Below are positions 26,502 to 33,520 of a stretch of 64,000 nt of DNA, one piece after another. The first letter of the stretch is position 1. The number at the start of each line of letters is the position of its first letter. Below the pieces are notes generated by a model. The model saw only the letters and a program-made list of their open reading frames with translations, ran no database searches and had not been told where the DNA came from. The position numbers were made by a program, and so were the translations under genes. This DNA comes from Sphingomonas hengshuiensis (GTDB taxonomy: Bacteria; Pseudomonadota; Alphaproteobacteria; Sphingomonadales; Sphingomonadaceae): the NCBI RefSeq assembly GCF_000935025.1, contig NZ_CP010836.1, positions 2,914,001-2,978,000 on the forward strand. Reading direction: 5' to 3'.

Positions 26502-26511
26502 TGCAATTGCA
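26502..26511. promoter_or_regulatory. palindrome TGCAATTGCA upstream of second LacI gene
   Basis: A perfect 10-bp palindrome within TTTTGCAATTGCAG, 64 bp upstream of the LacI gene; a further TTGCAAAGG arm at 26520-26528 extends the symmetry. It differs from CAATCGATTG by lacking the central CG. It may be an autoregulatory operator of that gene. Confidence 0.35.
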
Positions 26512-26575
26512 GCGGCGCTGTTGCAAAGGAGGCTGACCGGGCGGCGATAGCGCTGCCCGCTACGGAGAGCGGATT

Positions 26576-27580
26576 TTGGCAGGGAAGATCCGGACCATCT
26601 ACGATCTCGCCAAGCTGGCGGGCGTGTCGGCGGCGACCGTTTCGCGCGCGCTGGCGGGCAAGGACATGGTCAATTCCGAAACCTCGGAGCGCATTCGCAA
26701 GCTCGCCGAGGAACATGATTTCCGCCCGAGCGCGCTGGCCCGCAACCTGCGCACGCGGCGCCGCGGCGCGATCGGGGTGGTCGTCCCGCTGGGGCATGAT
26801 CGCGGCCAGCATCTGTCCGACCCGTTCTTCATGACGCTGATCGGCTATCTCGCCGACGAACTGACCGAGCGCGGCTTCGACCTGGTGCTGTCGCGCGTGA
26901 TCCCGAGCCGCGACGACTGGCTCTCGCGGCTGATCGACGCCGACCGCGCCGACGGCTTCATCATCGTCGGCCAGTCGGACCAATCGGGCGTGCTCGATCG
27001 CATCGCCGCCGATTATCTGCCGATGGTCGTATGGGGCGGCTTCGTCCAGGGTCAGGTCCATTGCTCGATCGGGACCGACAATTTCCTGGGCGGGCGGCTG
27101 GCGATGCAGCATCTGATCGACCGCGGCTGCCGCAAGATCGCGTTCCTCGGCAATACCCAGGCGATCGAGCCCTCGCTCCGGCTCGAGGGCGCAAAGGCCG
27201 CGATCCAGGCGCGCAGCGATATCGAACTGATGGATACGCCGACCCATTTCGCGCCCGAGGTGAGCGGCACCGACATCGCGACCTTCCTGACCCAGATCGG
27301 CGACCCGCCCGACGGCATCTTCGCCGCGTCCGACGTGATCGCGCTGACCGCGATGCAGGTGCTGGCGGCGCGTGGCCTGTCGGTGCCGGGCGACGTCCGC
27401 GTGATCGGCTATGACGATCTCTACGTGGCGCAGACCAGCGTCCCGCCGCTCTCCACCGTCCGCCAGAACATCGCCGCCGGCGCCTCGCACCTCGTCGGCA
27501 GCCTGTTGCGGCGGATCGCGGGCGAACAGACCGGCTCGGTAATCCTCAACCCCGAGCTGATCGTCCGCGAAACCACCTGA
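26576..27580 (+). CDS. LacI-family transcriptional regulator, paralogue of the one at 18158
   Basis: A 334-residue LacI/GalR protein with HTH YDLAKLAGVSAATVSRALAG, hinge RPSALARNLRT and a sugar-sensor domain (VVPLGHDRGQHLSDPFF, FIIVGQSDQ, VIGYDDL). Length and many sensor-domain segments match the LacI protein at 18158, so they are recent paralogues. The start is TTG at 26576 with CGGAGAG upstream. No CAATCGATTG lies in its own upstream region; instead there is TGCAATTGCA. It may compete for the regulon's operators or control a different set. It converges on the tannase gene with only 6 bp between. Confidence 0.9.
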   Translation: MAGKIRTIYDLAKLAGVSAATVSRALAGKDMVNSETSERIRKLAEEHDFRPSALARNLRTRRRGAIGVVVPLGHDRGQHLSDPFFMTLIGYLADELTERGFDLVLSRVIPSRDDWLSRLIDADRADGFIIVGQSDQSGVLDRIAADYLPMVVWGGFVQGQVHCSIGTDNFLGGRLAMQHLIDRGCRKIAFLGNTQAIEPSLRLEGAKAAIQARSDIELMDTPTHFAPEVSGTDIATFLTQIGDPPDGIFAASDVIALTAMQVLAARGLSVPGDVRVIGYDDLYVAQTSVPPLSTVRQNIAAGASHLVGSLLRRIAGEQTGSVILNPELIVRETT

Positions 27581-27586
27581 AAAGGG

Positions 27587-29191
27587 TTACAGCGTTTCGC
27601 CGGTCGGCGCGGTGCACTGGAAATTCTCGGGAGCGCTAGGATCGCCGCCCTTGAACCGCGCATAGCTCGGATAGGGGCATAGCGGCCGCGCCGCCGGGGC
27701 GGGCTTGGTGCGGTGCGCCACCACGGCCTCGGGCGCCTTGCCCTGCTCGACCCAATCGACCACCGCGCCGAGCATATCGAAGCTGTCGAACGCATCGCCG
27801 CCCGCGCAATGCCCCATGCCGGGGACCATGTAGAAGCGGCTGGCATCGGCCCAGCCTGCGCCATTGGCCTCACCCGCGCGCCGCCAGTAATCCAGCGTGT
27901 CGAATGCGGAGAACCACGCATCGCTGACCCCGTGGTAGAACAGCACCTTGCCGCCCTTGCCCAGATAGGTGCTGAGGTTGGTCCAGCTATCGGTGTCGGT
28001 CAGCCGCTGCATCCAATCGGCGCGGATCGCCGCAGCCTGTGCGTCGAGGTCGATCGTCACTTCGCGATTCGGCGGCCCCAGAATATCGGTGCGCCCGTCG
28101 ACGATATAGCCCGAAACCGGCCCGGCGACATCGACGATGCCGGTATCATAGGGCACCGGCGCATAGAGCGCGCGCCCGCTCGCGTCCTTCGGCCCGGCAA
28201 AGGCGCGCTCGAGCGACCCGACCTGCGCGGCGCTCAGGCACCCGTCCTGCTTCTCGCCCGCGCATTGCAGCGCGGCGGGGCGGAAGCGGCACTGCGCCAC
28301 ATTCATGATCATCCCGTCGGCCAGCCCGTCCAGCGCGTCGCATTGCTGGAGCAGCCCGGCCTTGATCGCCTGCCGGTCCGCCGTCGTGAAATTGCGCTCG
28401 GGCAGCGCCTTGCCCTGCGCGTCGCGCGGCGCCGACTGGTTGAACATCACCTTGGCATAGCCGGTGCCGAGGTTGGAGAAGCCCGTCCGCATCGCCGGCG
28501 CGCCGATCACCACTCCGTCGAACATCTCGGGATAGCGCTGCATCGCCAGCATCGTCTCGCGCCCGCCGGTCGAGCATCCGGCCATATAGCTGTGCGCGAT
28601 CGCCTTGCGGTAATAGCGCGTCGTGATCGCCTTGGCCGCGACCGTCACGGTGCGCACCGACGCCTCGGCGAAATCCAGCGCGGCGCGCTGGTCCTCGCGG
28701 AAACTGCCGTCGAACACTGCGCCCTTATGCCCGCTGTCATGGCTGGCGACTGCGAAGCCGCGCGCCAGCGCCGAATCATCGCCCACTGCCTCGACGCCCA
28801 ACGGCGCCCGGATCGAGCCGTTCAGCCCGCCCCCGCCCTGGAGCAGGAAGCGCCCGTTCCAGTTGGAGGGCAACGCGATCTCGAACCCGATGCCGTAATC
28901 GCGGCCGCCCACGCCCTTGCGCGGCGCGATGACTCCCGCGACCTTGCAATATTGCGGCAGCGCGACCTTGAGCGATCCGCCAAAGGGCAGCGGCGTCTTC
29001 CCCGCCGCCGCCGGGGCGACCAAGGTGGTCGCCGTAATCTGCACATCGTCGCCCAGCGCCGCCCGCGCCAGCGCCACACAGGCGGCGGCGGGGCTTTGCG
29101 GCGCCGGCTTTTGCTGCGCCTGTGCGGGCATCGCGGCGACGACCGCCGCAACGCCAAGAACCATCCGGTAGCTGCCCAAAATCCTCTCCAT
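27587..29191 (-). CDS. tannase / feruloyl-esterase family protein, secreted
   Basis: A 534-residue member of the tannase/feruloyl esterase family, which cleaves aromatic acid esters such as gallate, ferulate or p-coumarate on sugars. A Sec signal (1-25) is followed by the core domain. The nucleophile is S207 in MAGCSTGGRE, preceded by C206. The partner Cys sits beside the catalytic His in MVPGMGHCAGGD, the CS-D-HC arrangement of the family. The ATG at 29191 has GGGAGG upstream. Operator site 6 lies 34 bp upstream. This is the member that most directly points to phenolic esters as substrates. Confidence 0.9.
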   Translation of the reverse strand: MERILGSYRMVLGVAAVVAAMPAQAQQKPAPQSPAAACVALARAALGDDVQITATTLVAPAAAGKTPLPFGGSLKVALPQYCKVAGVIAPRKGVGGRDYGIGFEIALPSNWNGRFLLQGGGGLNGSIRAPLGVEAVGDDSALARGFAVASHDSGHKGAVFDGSFREDQRAALDFAEASVRTVTVAAKAITTRYYRKAIAHSYMAGCSTGGRETMLAMQRYPEMFDGVVIGAPAMRTGFSNLGTGYAKVMFNQSAPRDAQGKALPERNFTTADRQAIKAGLLQQCDALDGLADGMIMNVAQCRFRPAALQCAGEKQDGCLSAAQVGSLERAFAGPKDASGRALYAPVPYDTGIVDVAGPVSGYIVDGRTDILGPPNREVTIDLDAQAAAIRADWMQRLTDTDSWTNLSTYLGKGGKVLFYHGVSDAWFSAFDTLDYWRRAGEANGAGWADASRFYMVPGMGHCAGGDAFDSFDMLGAVVDWVEQGKAPEAVVAHRTKPAPAARPLCPYPSYARFKGGDPSAPENFQCTAPTGETL

Positions 29192-29225
29192 TCTCTGCCT
29201 CCCGCCGGGCGTCAAAGTCCCGTTG

Positions 29226-29235
29226 CAATCGATTG
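29226..29235. promoter_or_regulatory. CAATCGATTG palindrome, LacI-type operator (site 6)
   Basis: Context GTTGCAATCGATTGAATG. It lies 34 bp upstream of the tannase ATG (minus strand) and 231 bp upstream of the GH68 gene (plus strand), in their shared divergent region. Confidence 0.8.
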
Positions 29236-29466
29236 AATGATTCAGTACCCCAAGGCTGCGAAAGGCGCAATGACGGCGCCGCTAGCACGGGAGCGGATGG
29301 AGCGGGCGAAGCGTGTGAAGCGCTCGCTACGCGCCGAAGAGGGGCCGACGCGGCGCGTGCCGCGGCGTTGCGCCGCTTGCAGGCGCCGATTGCATCCTCC
29401 CACCGATCGTTCGCGGGGCGCGCCTGATCAGGCCCGCTCGCTCCGAAGCAGAGGTAGGAATAGAGA

Positions 29467-30621
29467 GTGCAAAAGACCGACCCGAACCCCAGCGGCGATC
29501 TTGAATTTACCGTGTCCCCCTGGACCGCGCAGCATGTCGCCGCGATCCGCGACGACGAAGCCGCGCTGCCGCGGATCGCGCTGGCCGATGTCGCGCGGGT
29601 CAGCGCCACGATCGATATCTGGGACGCCTGGCCCGTCCAGGATGCCGATGGCCGCCCCTCGGCGCTGGCAGGCGACGCAACATTGTGGATGGCGCTCGCC
29701 TCGCCGCGCTTCCCCGACCCCGACGAGCGCCACGGCCATGCGCGCATCCATTTGTTCCGCAAGGATGCAGGCGGCTGGACGCATCTCGGCCCGGCAATGC
29801 CCGACGGCTTCTCGCCGGGCAGCCGCGAATGGTCGGGCTCGGCGGTGCTTGGCGAGGATCGCCGCACGCTCACGCTCTATTTCACGGCCACCGGCTTGCG
29901 CGGCGAACCGGCGCCGACCTTTGCCCAGCGCATCTACCGCGCCGAGGCGAGCTTGCGCGCCGCCGACGCGAACGGCCCGGTGTTCGAGGACTGGCGCGGC
30001 CTGACCGAGTTGTTCGTCGAGGACCCGCGCTGGTACATGGCCAGCGACGCCGGGTCGGGATCGGTCGGCACGATCAAGGCATTTCGCGATCCCGCCTTCT
30101 TCCAGGATCCGGCCACCGGGCAGCGCTATCTGACCTTCGCCGGCTCCGACGCGTGTTCGCCCTCGGCGTTCAACGGGCTGGTCGGGCTCGCGGTGGCGCA
30201 GGACGATGCGAACCGCTCCTGGGCGATCCAGCCGCCGATCGTCACGGCGGCGGGGCTCAACAACGAACTCGAACGCCCGCATCTGATCTACCAGGGCGGC
30301 GCCTATTATCTCTTCTGGTCGACGCAGCGCCATGTGTTCGATCCGGCGGGGCCGACCGGCCCGACCGGGCTGTACGGAATGGTCGCGGATCGCGTCGAGG
30401 GGCCGTGGGCGCCGCTCAACGGATCGGGGCTGGTCCTCGCCAATCCCGCCGAGGCGCCGGCACAGGGCTATAGCTGGCTGGTGCTTCCCGACCTTACCGT
30501 CATAAGCTTCATCGACAATTGGGGCCCACCCGCCGCGGACGAACCGCGGCGCTTCGGCGCGACGTTCGCGCCCGAAGTGCAACTGGTCCTCGACGGCGCG
30601 ACGGCGCGCCGCAAAGCGTGA
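29467..30621 (+). CDS. GH68-family sucrase/levansucrase-like enzyme without signal peptide
   Basis: GH68 enzymes split sucrose by a covalent fructosyl intermediate and hydrolyse it or build fructans. The 384-residue protein shows the nucleophile D53 in IDIWDAWPVQD, the transition-state stabiliser D208 in FRDP, and the acid/base E269 in NELERPHLIY, plus NGSGLVLANP near the C-terminus as in Zymomonas levansucrase. No Sec signal is visible, so it is cytoplasmic or exported without cleavage, as reported for the Zymomonas enzymes. The start is GTG. It is followed 55 bp later by an esterase and shares a divergent region with the tannase gene. Confidence 0.88.
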   Translation: MQKTDPNPSGDLEFTVSPWTAQHVAAIRDDEAALPRIALADVARVSATIDIWDAWPVQDADGRPSALAGDATLWMALASPRFPDPDERHGHARIHLFRKDAGGWTHLGPAMPDGFSPGSREWSGSAVLGEDRRTLTLYFTATGLRGEPAPTFAQRIYRAEASLRAADANGPVFEDWRGLTELFVEDPRWYMASDAGSGSVGTIKAFRDPAFFQDPATGQRYLTFAGSDACSPSAFNGLVGLAVAQDDANRSWAIQPPIVTAAGLNNELERPHLIYQGGAYYLFWSTQRHVFDPAGPTGPTGLYGMVADRVEGPWAPLNGSGLVLANPAEAPAQGYSWLVLPDLTVISFIDNWGPPAADEPRRFGATFAPEVQLVLDGATARRKA

Positions 30622-30676
30622 CAGCGCTCCCGGCGAGCGGGCGCGAACCGTAGAACAAGGCAAGCAGGAGAGTGGT

Positions 30677-31753
30677 ATGAAGGCTAGGATCAGGATGTGC
30701 TGCGCGGTTGCGCTGGCATTGTCGACGACCGCGACGGCAGCCTGGGCACAGGCGCCCGCGCCCGCTGCGCTTAGCGCAGAGGACGAGGCGAAGCTGGCCC
30801 CCGTCGCCCCCGAACTGCGCGACGCGGCGCGCCGCGCGATGGGCTTTTCAAAGATGATGGGGCCCATCACCGAGGAGGCGGTACGCGCCTCGCGCAAGGG
30901 CGGCGGCGGCTTCCCGCCCGCGCCCGAACGCCTCGCCGAAATCGCCGTCGACGAACGCATGATCCCCGGCCCGCAGGGCGCGCCCGAGGTCAAGCTGTTC
31001 GTGATCAACGCCAGGGCGGGCACCCCCCGGCCCGGCATCCTCCACACCCATGGCGGCGGCTTCATCCTCGGCACCGCCGCGACCGATGTGCGGCGGCTCC
31101 AGGAACTGGCGCGCGAACTGGATTGCGTGATCGTCTCGGTCGAATATCGCCTGGCCCCGGAGACCGGCTATGCGGGATCGACCGAGGATAATTATGCCGG
31201 GCTGCGCTGGATGTACGGCAATGCCGCCACGCTCGGGCTCGACAAGGCGCGGATCGCGGTGATGGGCGAAAGCGCCGGTGGCGGCCATGCCGCGCTGCTC
31301 GCGATCGCCGCGCGCGACCGCGGCGAGATCCCCCTCGCCTTCCAGCTTCTGGTCTATCCGATGCTCGACGATCGCACCGGCGGCGTGACCAAGGTGCCAC
31401 CGCACATCGCCACGGTCGGCTGGAGCGCGTCGGAGAACCAGGTCGGCTGGCGCGCCTTTCTCGGCCAGCAGCCGGGCACCGCCAGCGTCCCCACGCGCGC
31501 CGTGCCCGCCCGCACCCAATCGCTGGCGGGACTGGCGCCCGCGCTGATCGTGGTCGGCGGCGTCGATCTCTTCGTCAGCGAGGATATCGACTATGCCCGG
31601 CGGCTGAACGAAGCCGCCGTCCCGACCGAGCTGTTGGTCATCCCGGGCGCATTCCACGGCTTCGACCAGCTCGCCCCGGCCACGCCCCAGGCACAGCAGT
31701 TCAACAAGGCAAAGGTCGACGCGCTACGCCGCGCGTTCCAGGCGACCAAGTAA
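30677..31753 (+). CDS. secreted HSL-family (type IV) alpha/beta-hydrolase esterase
   Basis: A 358-residue protein with a Sec signal (about 1-25). The hormone-sensitive-lipase family marks are HTHGGGF (123-129) forming the oxyanion hole, YRLAPE, and nucleophile S199 in MGESAGGG. Late residues GVDLF and PGAFHGFD supply the Asp and His. Such enzymes cleave short-chain acyl esters. It follows GH68 by 55 bp without a terminator, so the two probably share a transcript. A clear hairpin follows. Confidence 0.88.
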   Translation: MKARIRMCCAVALALSTTATAAWAQAPAPAALSAEDEAKLAPVAPELRDAARRAMGFSKMMGPITEEAVRASRKGGGGFPPAPERLAEIAVDERMIPGPQGAPEVKLFVINARAGTPRPGILHTHGGGFILGTAATDVRRLQELARELDCVIVSVEYRLAPETGYAGSTEDNYAGLRWMYGNAATLGLDKARIAVMGESAGGGHAALLAIAARDRGEIPLAFQLLVYPMLDDRTGGVTKVPPHIATVGWSASENQVGWRAFLGQQPGTASVPTRAVPARTQSLAGLAPALIVVGGVDLFVSEDIDYARRLNEAAVPTELLVIPGAFHGFDQLAPATPQAQQFNKAKVDALRRAFQATK

Positions 31754-31759
31754 CCCGCA

Positions 31760-31791
31760 CGGGGCGAGAGGCGGCATCGCCTTTCGCCCCG
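31760..31791 (+). terminator. hairpin terminator after HSL-type esterase
   Basis: A stem of 14 pairs with one G-T wobble (31760-31773 with 31778-31791) and a 4-base loop starts 7 bp after the stop codon. The T-run is weak. Confidence 0.6.
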
Positions 31792-31823
31792 CCGCATTTG
31801 CGGGGATTGGCTATGGTCTTGTA

Positions 31824-31833
31824 CAATCGATTG
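31824..31833. promoter_or_regulatory. CAATCGATTG palindrome, LacI-type operator (site 7)
   Basis: Context GTACAATCGATTGCGAT, 131 bp upstream of the ceramidase-like gene and directly after the preceding terminator. Confidence 0.75.
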
Positions 31834-31964
31834 CGATACACTTCGTCACATGCGGTAAACGTAACGGCAAGTTGCGACCGCGCGAACCAGGGTCATTCGG
31901 TGCACGGGGGCGGGCAGTGTCCCGTCGGTCCGGCACCGGCGGCCCAGACACGCTAGGAGCGGAC

Positions 31965-33314
31965 ATGAAGACCCTGAAGATGATTGCGGCGGCGCTGCTC
32001 GCCTGTACCGCCGCGACGCCCAGCCTCGCCGCCGATGGTCCGGAGCTTCGCGTCGGCGCGGCGAAGGTCGACATCACCCCCAAGAGCAATCCCCTGCCCG
32101 GCCAGTTCACCGGCGTGCTCGACCCGCTCTATATCCGCGCGATCGTCGTCGAGGATGGCGGCACCCGCGCCGCGCTGGTAACCGTGGATGCTGGCGCGAT
32201 CGGCACCGATACCTGGACCTATGTCACCCAGCGCGTGGCCAAGGAGCTGGGCATCCCCGCGGCGAACGTGCTGCTCACCGCCACCCACACCCACAGCGTC
32301 CCCTTCGGCCCGAACAAGGATGCAGGCGCCCAGATCGTCGAGGCGATCGCCAGCGCGGCAAAGACGCTGCGCCCCGGCCGCTTCGCCTATGGCAGCGGGG
32401 TTTCGTACATCAACGTCAACCGCAACATCATCGACCCCAAGACCCGGCGCTGGTGGGAAGGTCCCAATTATGATGGGCCCTCGGACAAGACTGTCGCGGT
32501 GGTCGCGTTCGAGGACCTGGCCGGCAAGCCGATCGCCGTCTATTATAATTATGGTGTCCACGCGGTGCTCACCGGCACGCTCGACCTGATCAGCGCCGAC
32601 ATTCCCGGCGCCTCGTCCAACTATATCGAAAAGTCGATGGGCCCCGACGTGGTGGCGGTCTGGTCGACGGGTGCTGCGGGCGATCAGAATCCGATCTTCT
32701 TCAACCAGACCTACGCGCTGCGCGACATCCGCATCCAGGATTATGCCGCGCGCGGCGAGGATATCAGCAACGCGATGCCGCCGGGTGGCAAGGGCATGGA
32801 CCGCACCAATCCAAAGGTCGCGACGCTGATGGAGCAGCAGAAGCAGATGACGCTGAGCATGGGCCAGATGCTCGGCGAGGAGGTTCTGCACGTCGTGCGC
32901 GACGGGCTGGAGCGCCCGCAGACCCGCGCGACGATCCGCGGCGCCAGCACCAGCATCCAATGCCCGGGCCGCAACCGCACCGACAGCGGCCGCGCGGGCT
33001 TCCCCGGCGTCTATACCGATGGCGACCCGGTCTCGATCAAGCTCAGCATGGTCCGCATCGGCGACGTCATGCTCGGCGGCGTCGATGGCGAGGTGTTCAC
33101 GACGATCGCCCAGCGCTTCAAGCGCGAATCGCCCTATAAGCATACGATGATGGTCACGCTGACCAACGGCATGGCGCGCTCGGGCTATATCCCCAACGAC
33201 GCCGCCTTTGCGCAGAACACCTTCGAAGTCGTCAGTTCGCGGCTCAAGCCGGGCTGCGCCGAGGACAAGATCGTCGACGGCCTGCTCGATCTGGTTGCCC
33301 AGACCGAGAAATAA
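31965..33314 (+). CDS. neutral/alkaline ceramidase N-terminal-domain hydrolase, secreted
   Basis: A 449-residue protein with a Sec signal (1-22). It matches the neutral/alkaline non-lysosomal ceramidase N-terminal domain: LRVGAAKVDITP, LYIRAIVVEDG, LLTATHTHSVPFG (metal-site His pair) and WSTGAAGDQNP. Classical neutral ceramidases are about 650 residues with a C-terminal beta domain; this one lacks that domain. Such short members occur in carbohydrate loci and may cleave amide or ester acyl groups from other substrates. The ATG at 31965 follows TAGGAGC; upstream in-frame ATG 31872 is rejected. Operator site 7 places it in the regulon. Confidence 0.85.
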   Translation: MKTLKMIAAALLACTAATPSLAADGPELRVGAAKVDITPKSNPLPGQFTGVLDPLYIRAIVVEDGGTRAALVTVDAGAIGTDTWTYVTQRVAKELGIPAANVLLTATHTHSVPFGPNKDAGAQIVEAIASAAKTLRPGRFAYGSGVSYINVNRNIIDPKTRRWWEGPNYDGPSDKTVAVVAFEDLAGKPIAVYYNYGVHAVLTGTLDLISADIPGASSNYIEKSMGPDVVAVWSTGAAGDQNPIFFNQTYALRDIRIQDYAARGEDISNAMPPGGKGMDRTNPKVATLMEQQKQMTLSMGQMLGEEVLHVVRDGLERPQTRATIRGASTSIQCPGRNRTDSGRAGFPGVYTDGDPVSIKLSMVRIGDVMLGGVDGEVFTTIAQRFKRESPYKHTMMVTLTNGMARSGYIPNDAAFAQNTFEVVSSRLKPGCAEDKIVDGLLDLVAQTEK

Positions 33315-33365
33315 GCGAGTCGACCGCTCACAGATACCCCCGGGTCGCGCACGGGGAAATGAAGG

Positions 33366-33395
33366 CGGGCGGGGTCGAAAGGCCCCGCCCGTTTT
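33366..33395 (+). terminator. intrinsic terminator after ceramidase-like gene
   Basis: A 9-bp GC stem (33366-33374 with 33383-33391), an 8-base loop and TTTT. It overlaps the 5' extension of the next open frame, which argues that the permease starts further downstream. Confidence 0.75.
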
Positions 33396-33429
33396 CGTCT
33401 GTCCCGCTCTATTCCGATTGCATCAGCGA

Positions 33430-33439
33430 AATTCGAATT
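33430..33439. promoter_or_regulatory. palindrome AATTCGAATT upstream of permease-GH31 operon
   Basis: A perfect 10-bp palindrome with a central CpG in the 205-bp gap ahead of the permease gene, 81 bp upstream of its likely start. A second, TGGTACCA, lies at 33491-33498. Either could be an operator; the binding protein is not known. Confidence 0.35.
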
Positions 33440-33520
33440 GCATATCTGGTAGAAAGGGCTGGTCGGCGCTCCTCCAGGGGGCGTCAGCTTGGTACCATAA
33501 GAGCATCGAGGAGCAGGGCG

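Noticed and set aside
29237..29466. Short frame beginning MIQYPKAAKGAMTAPL between the tannase and GH68 genes
   Set aside because: Runs into GH68 in a different frame, no family pattern; the region is better read as a divergent promoter region holding operator site 6.
33359..33520. N-terminal extension of the FucP-type permease from ATG 33359
   Set aside because: The stretch contains an intrinsic terminator and possible operators, and its translation is not conserved-looking; TTG 33521 has a good Shine-Dalgarno sequence.
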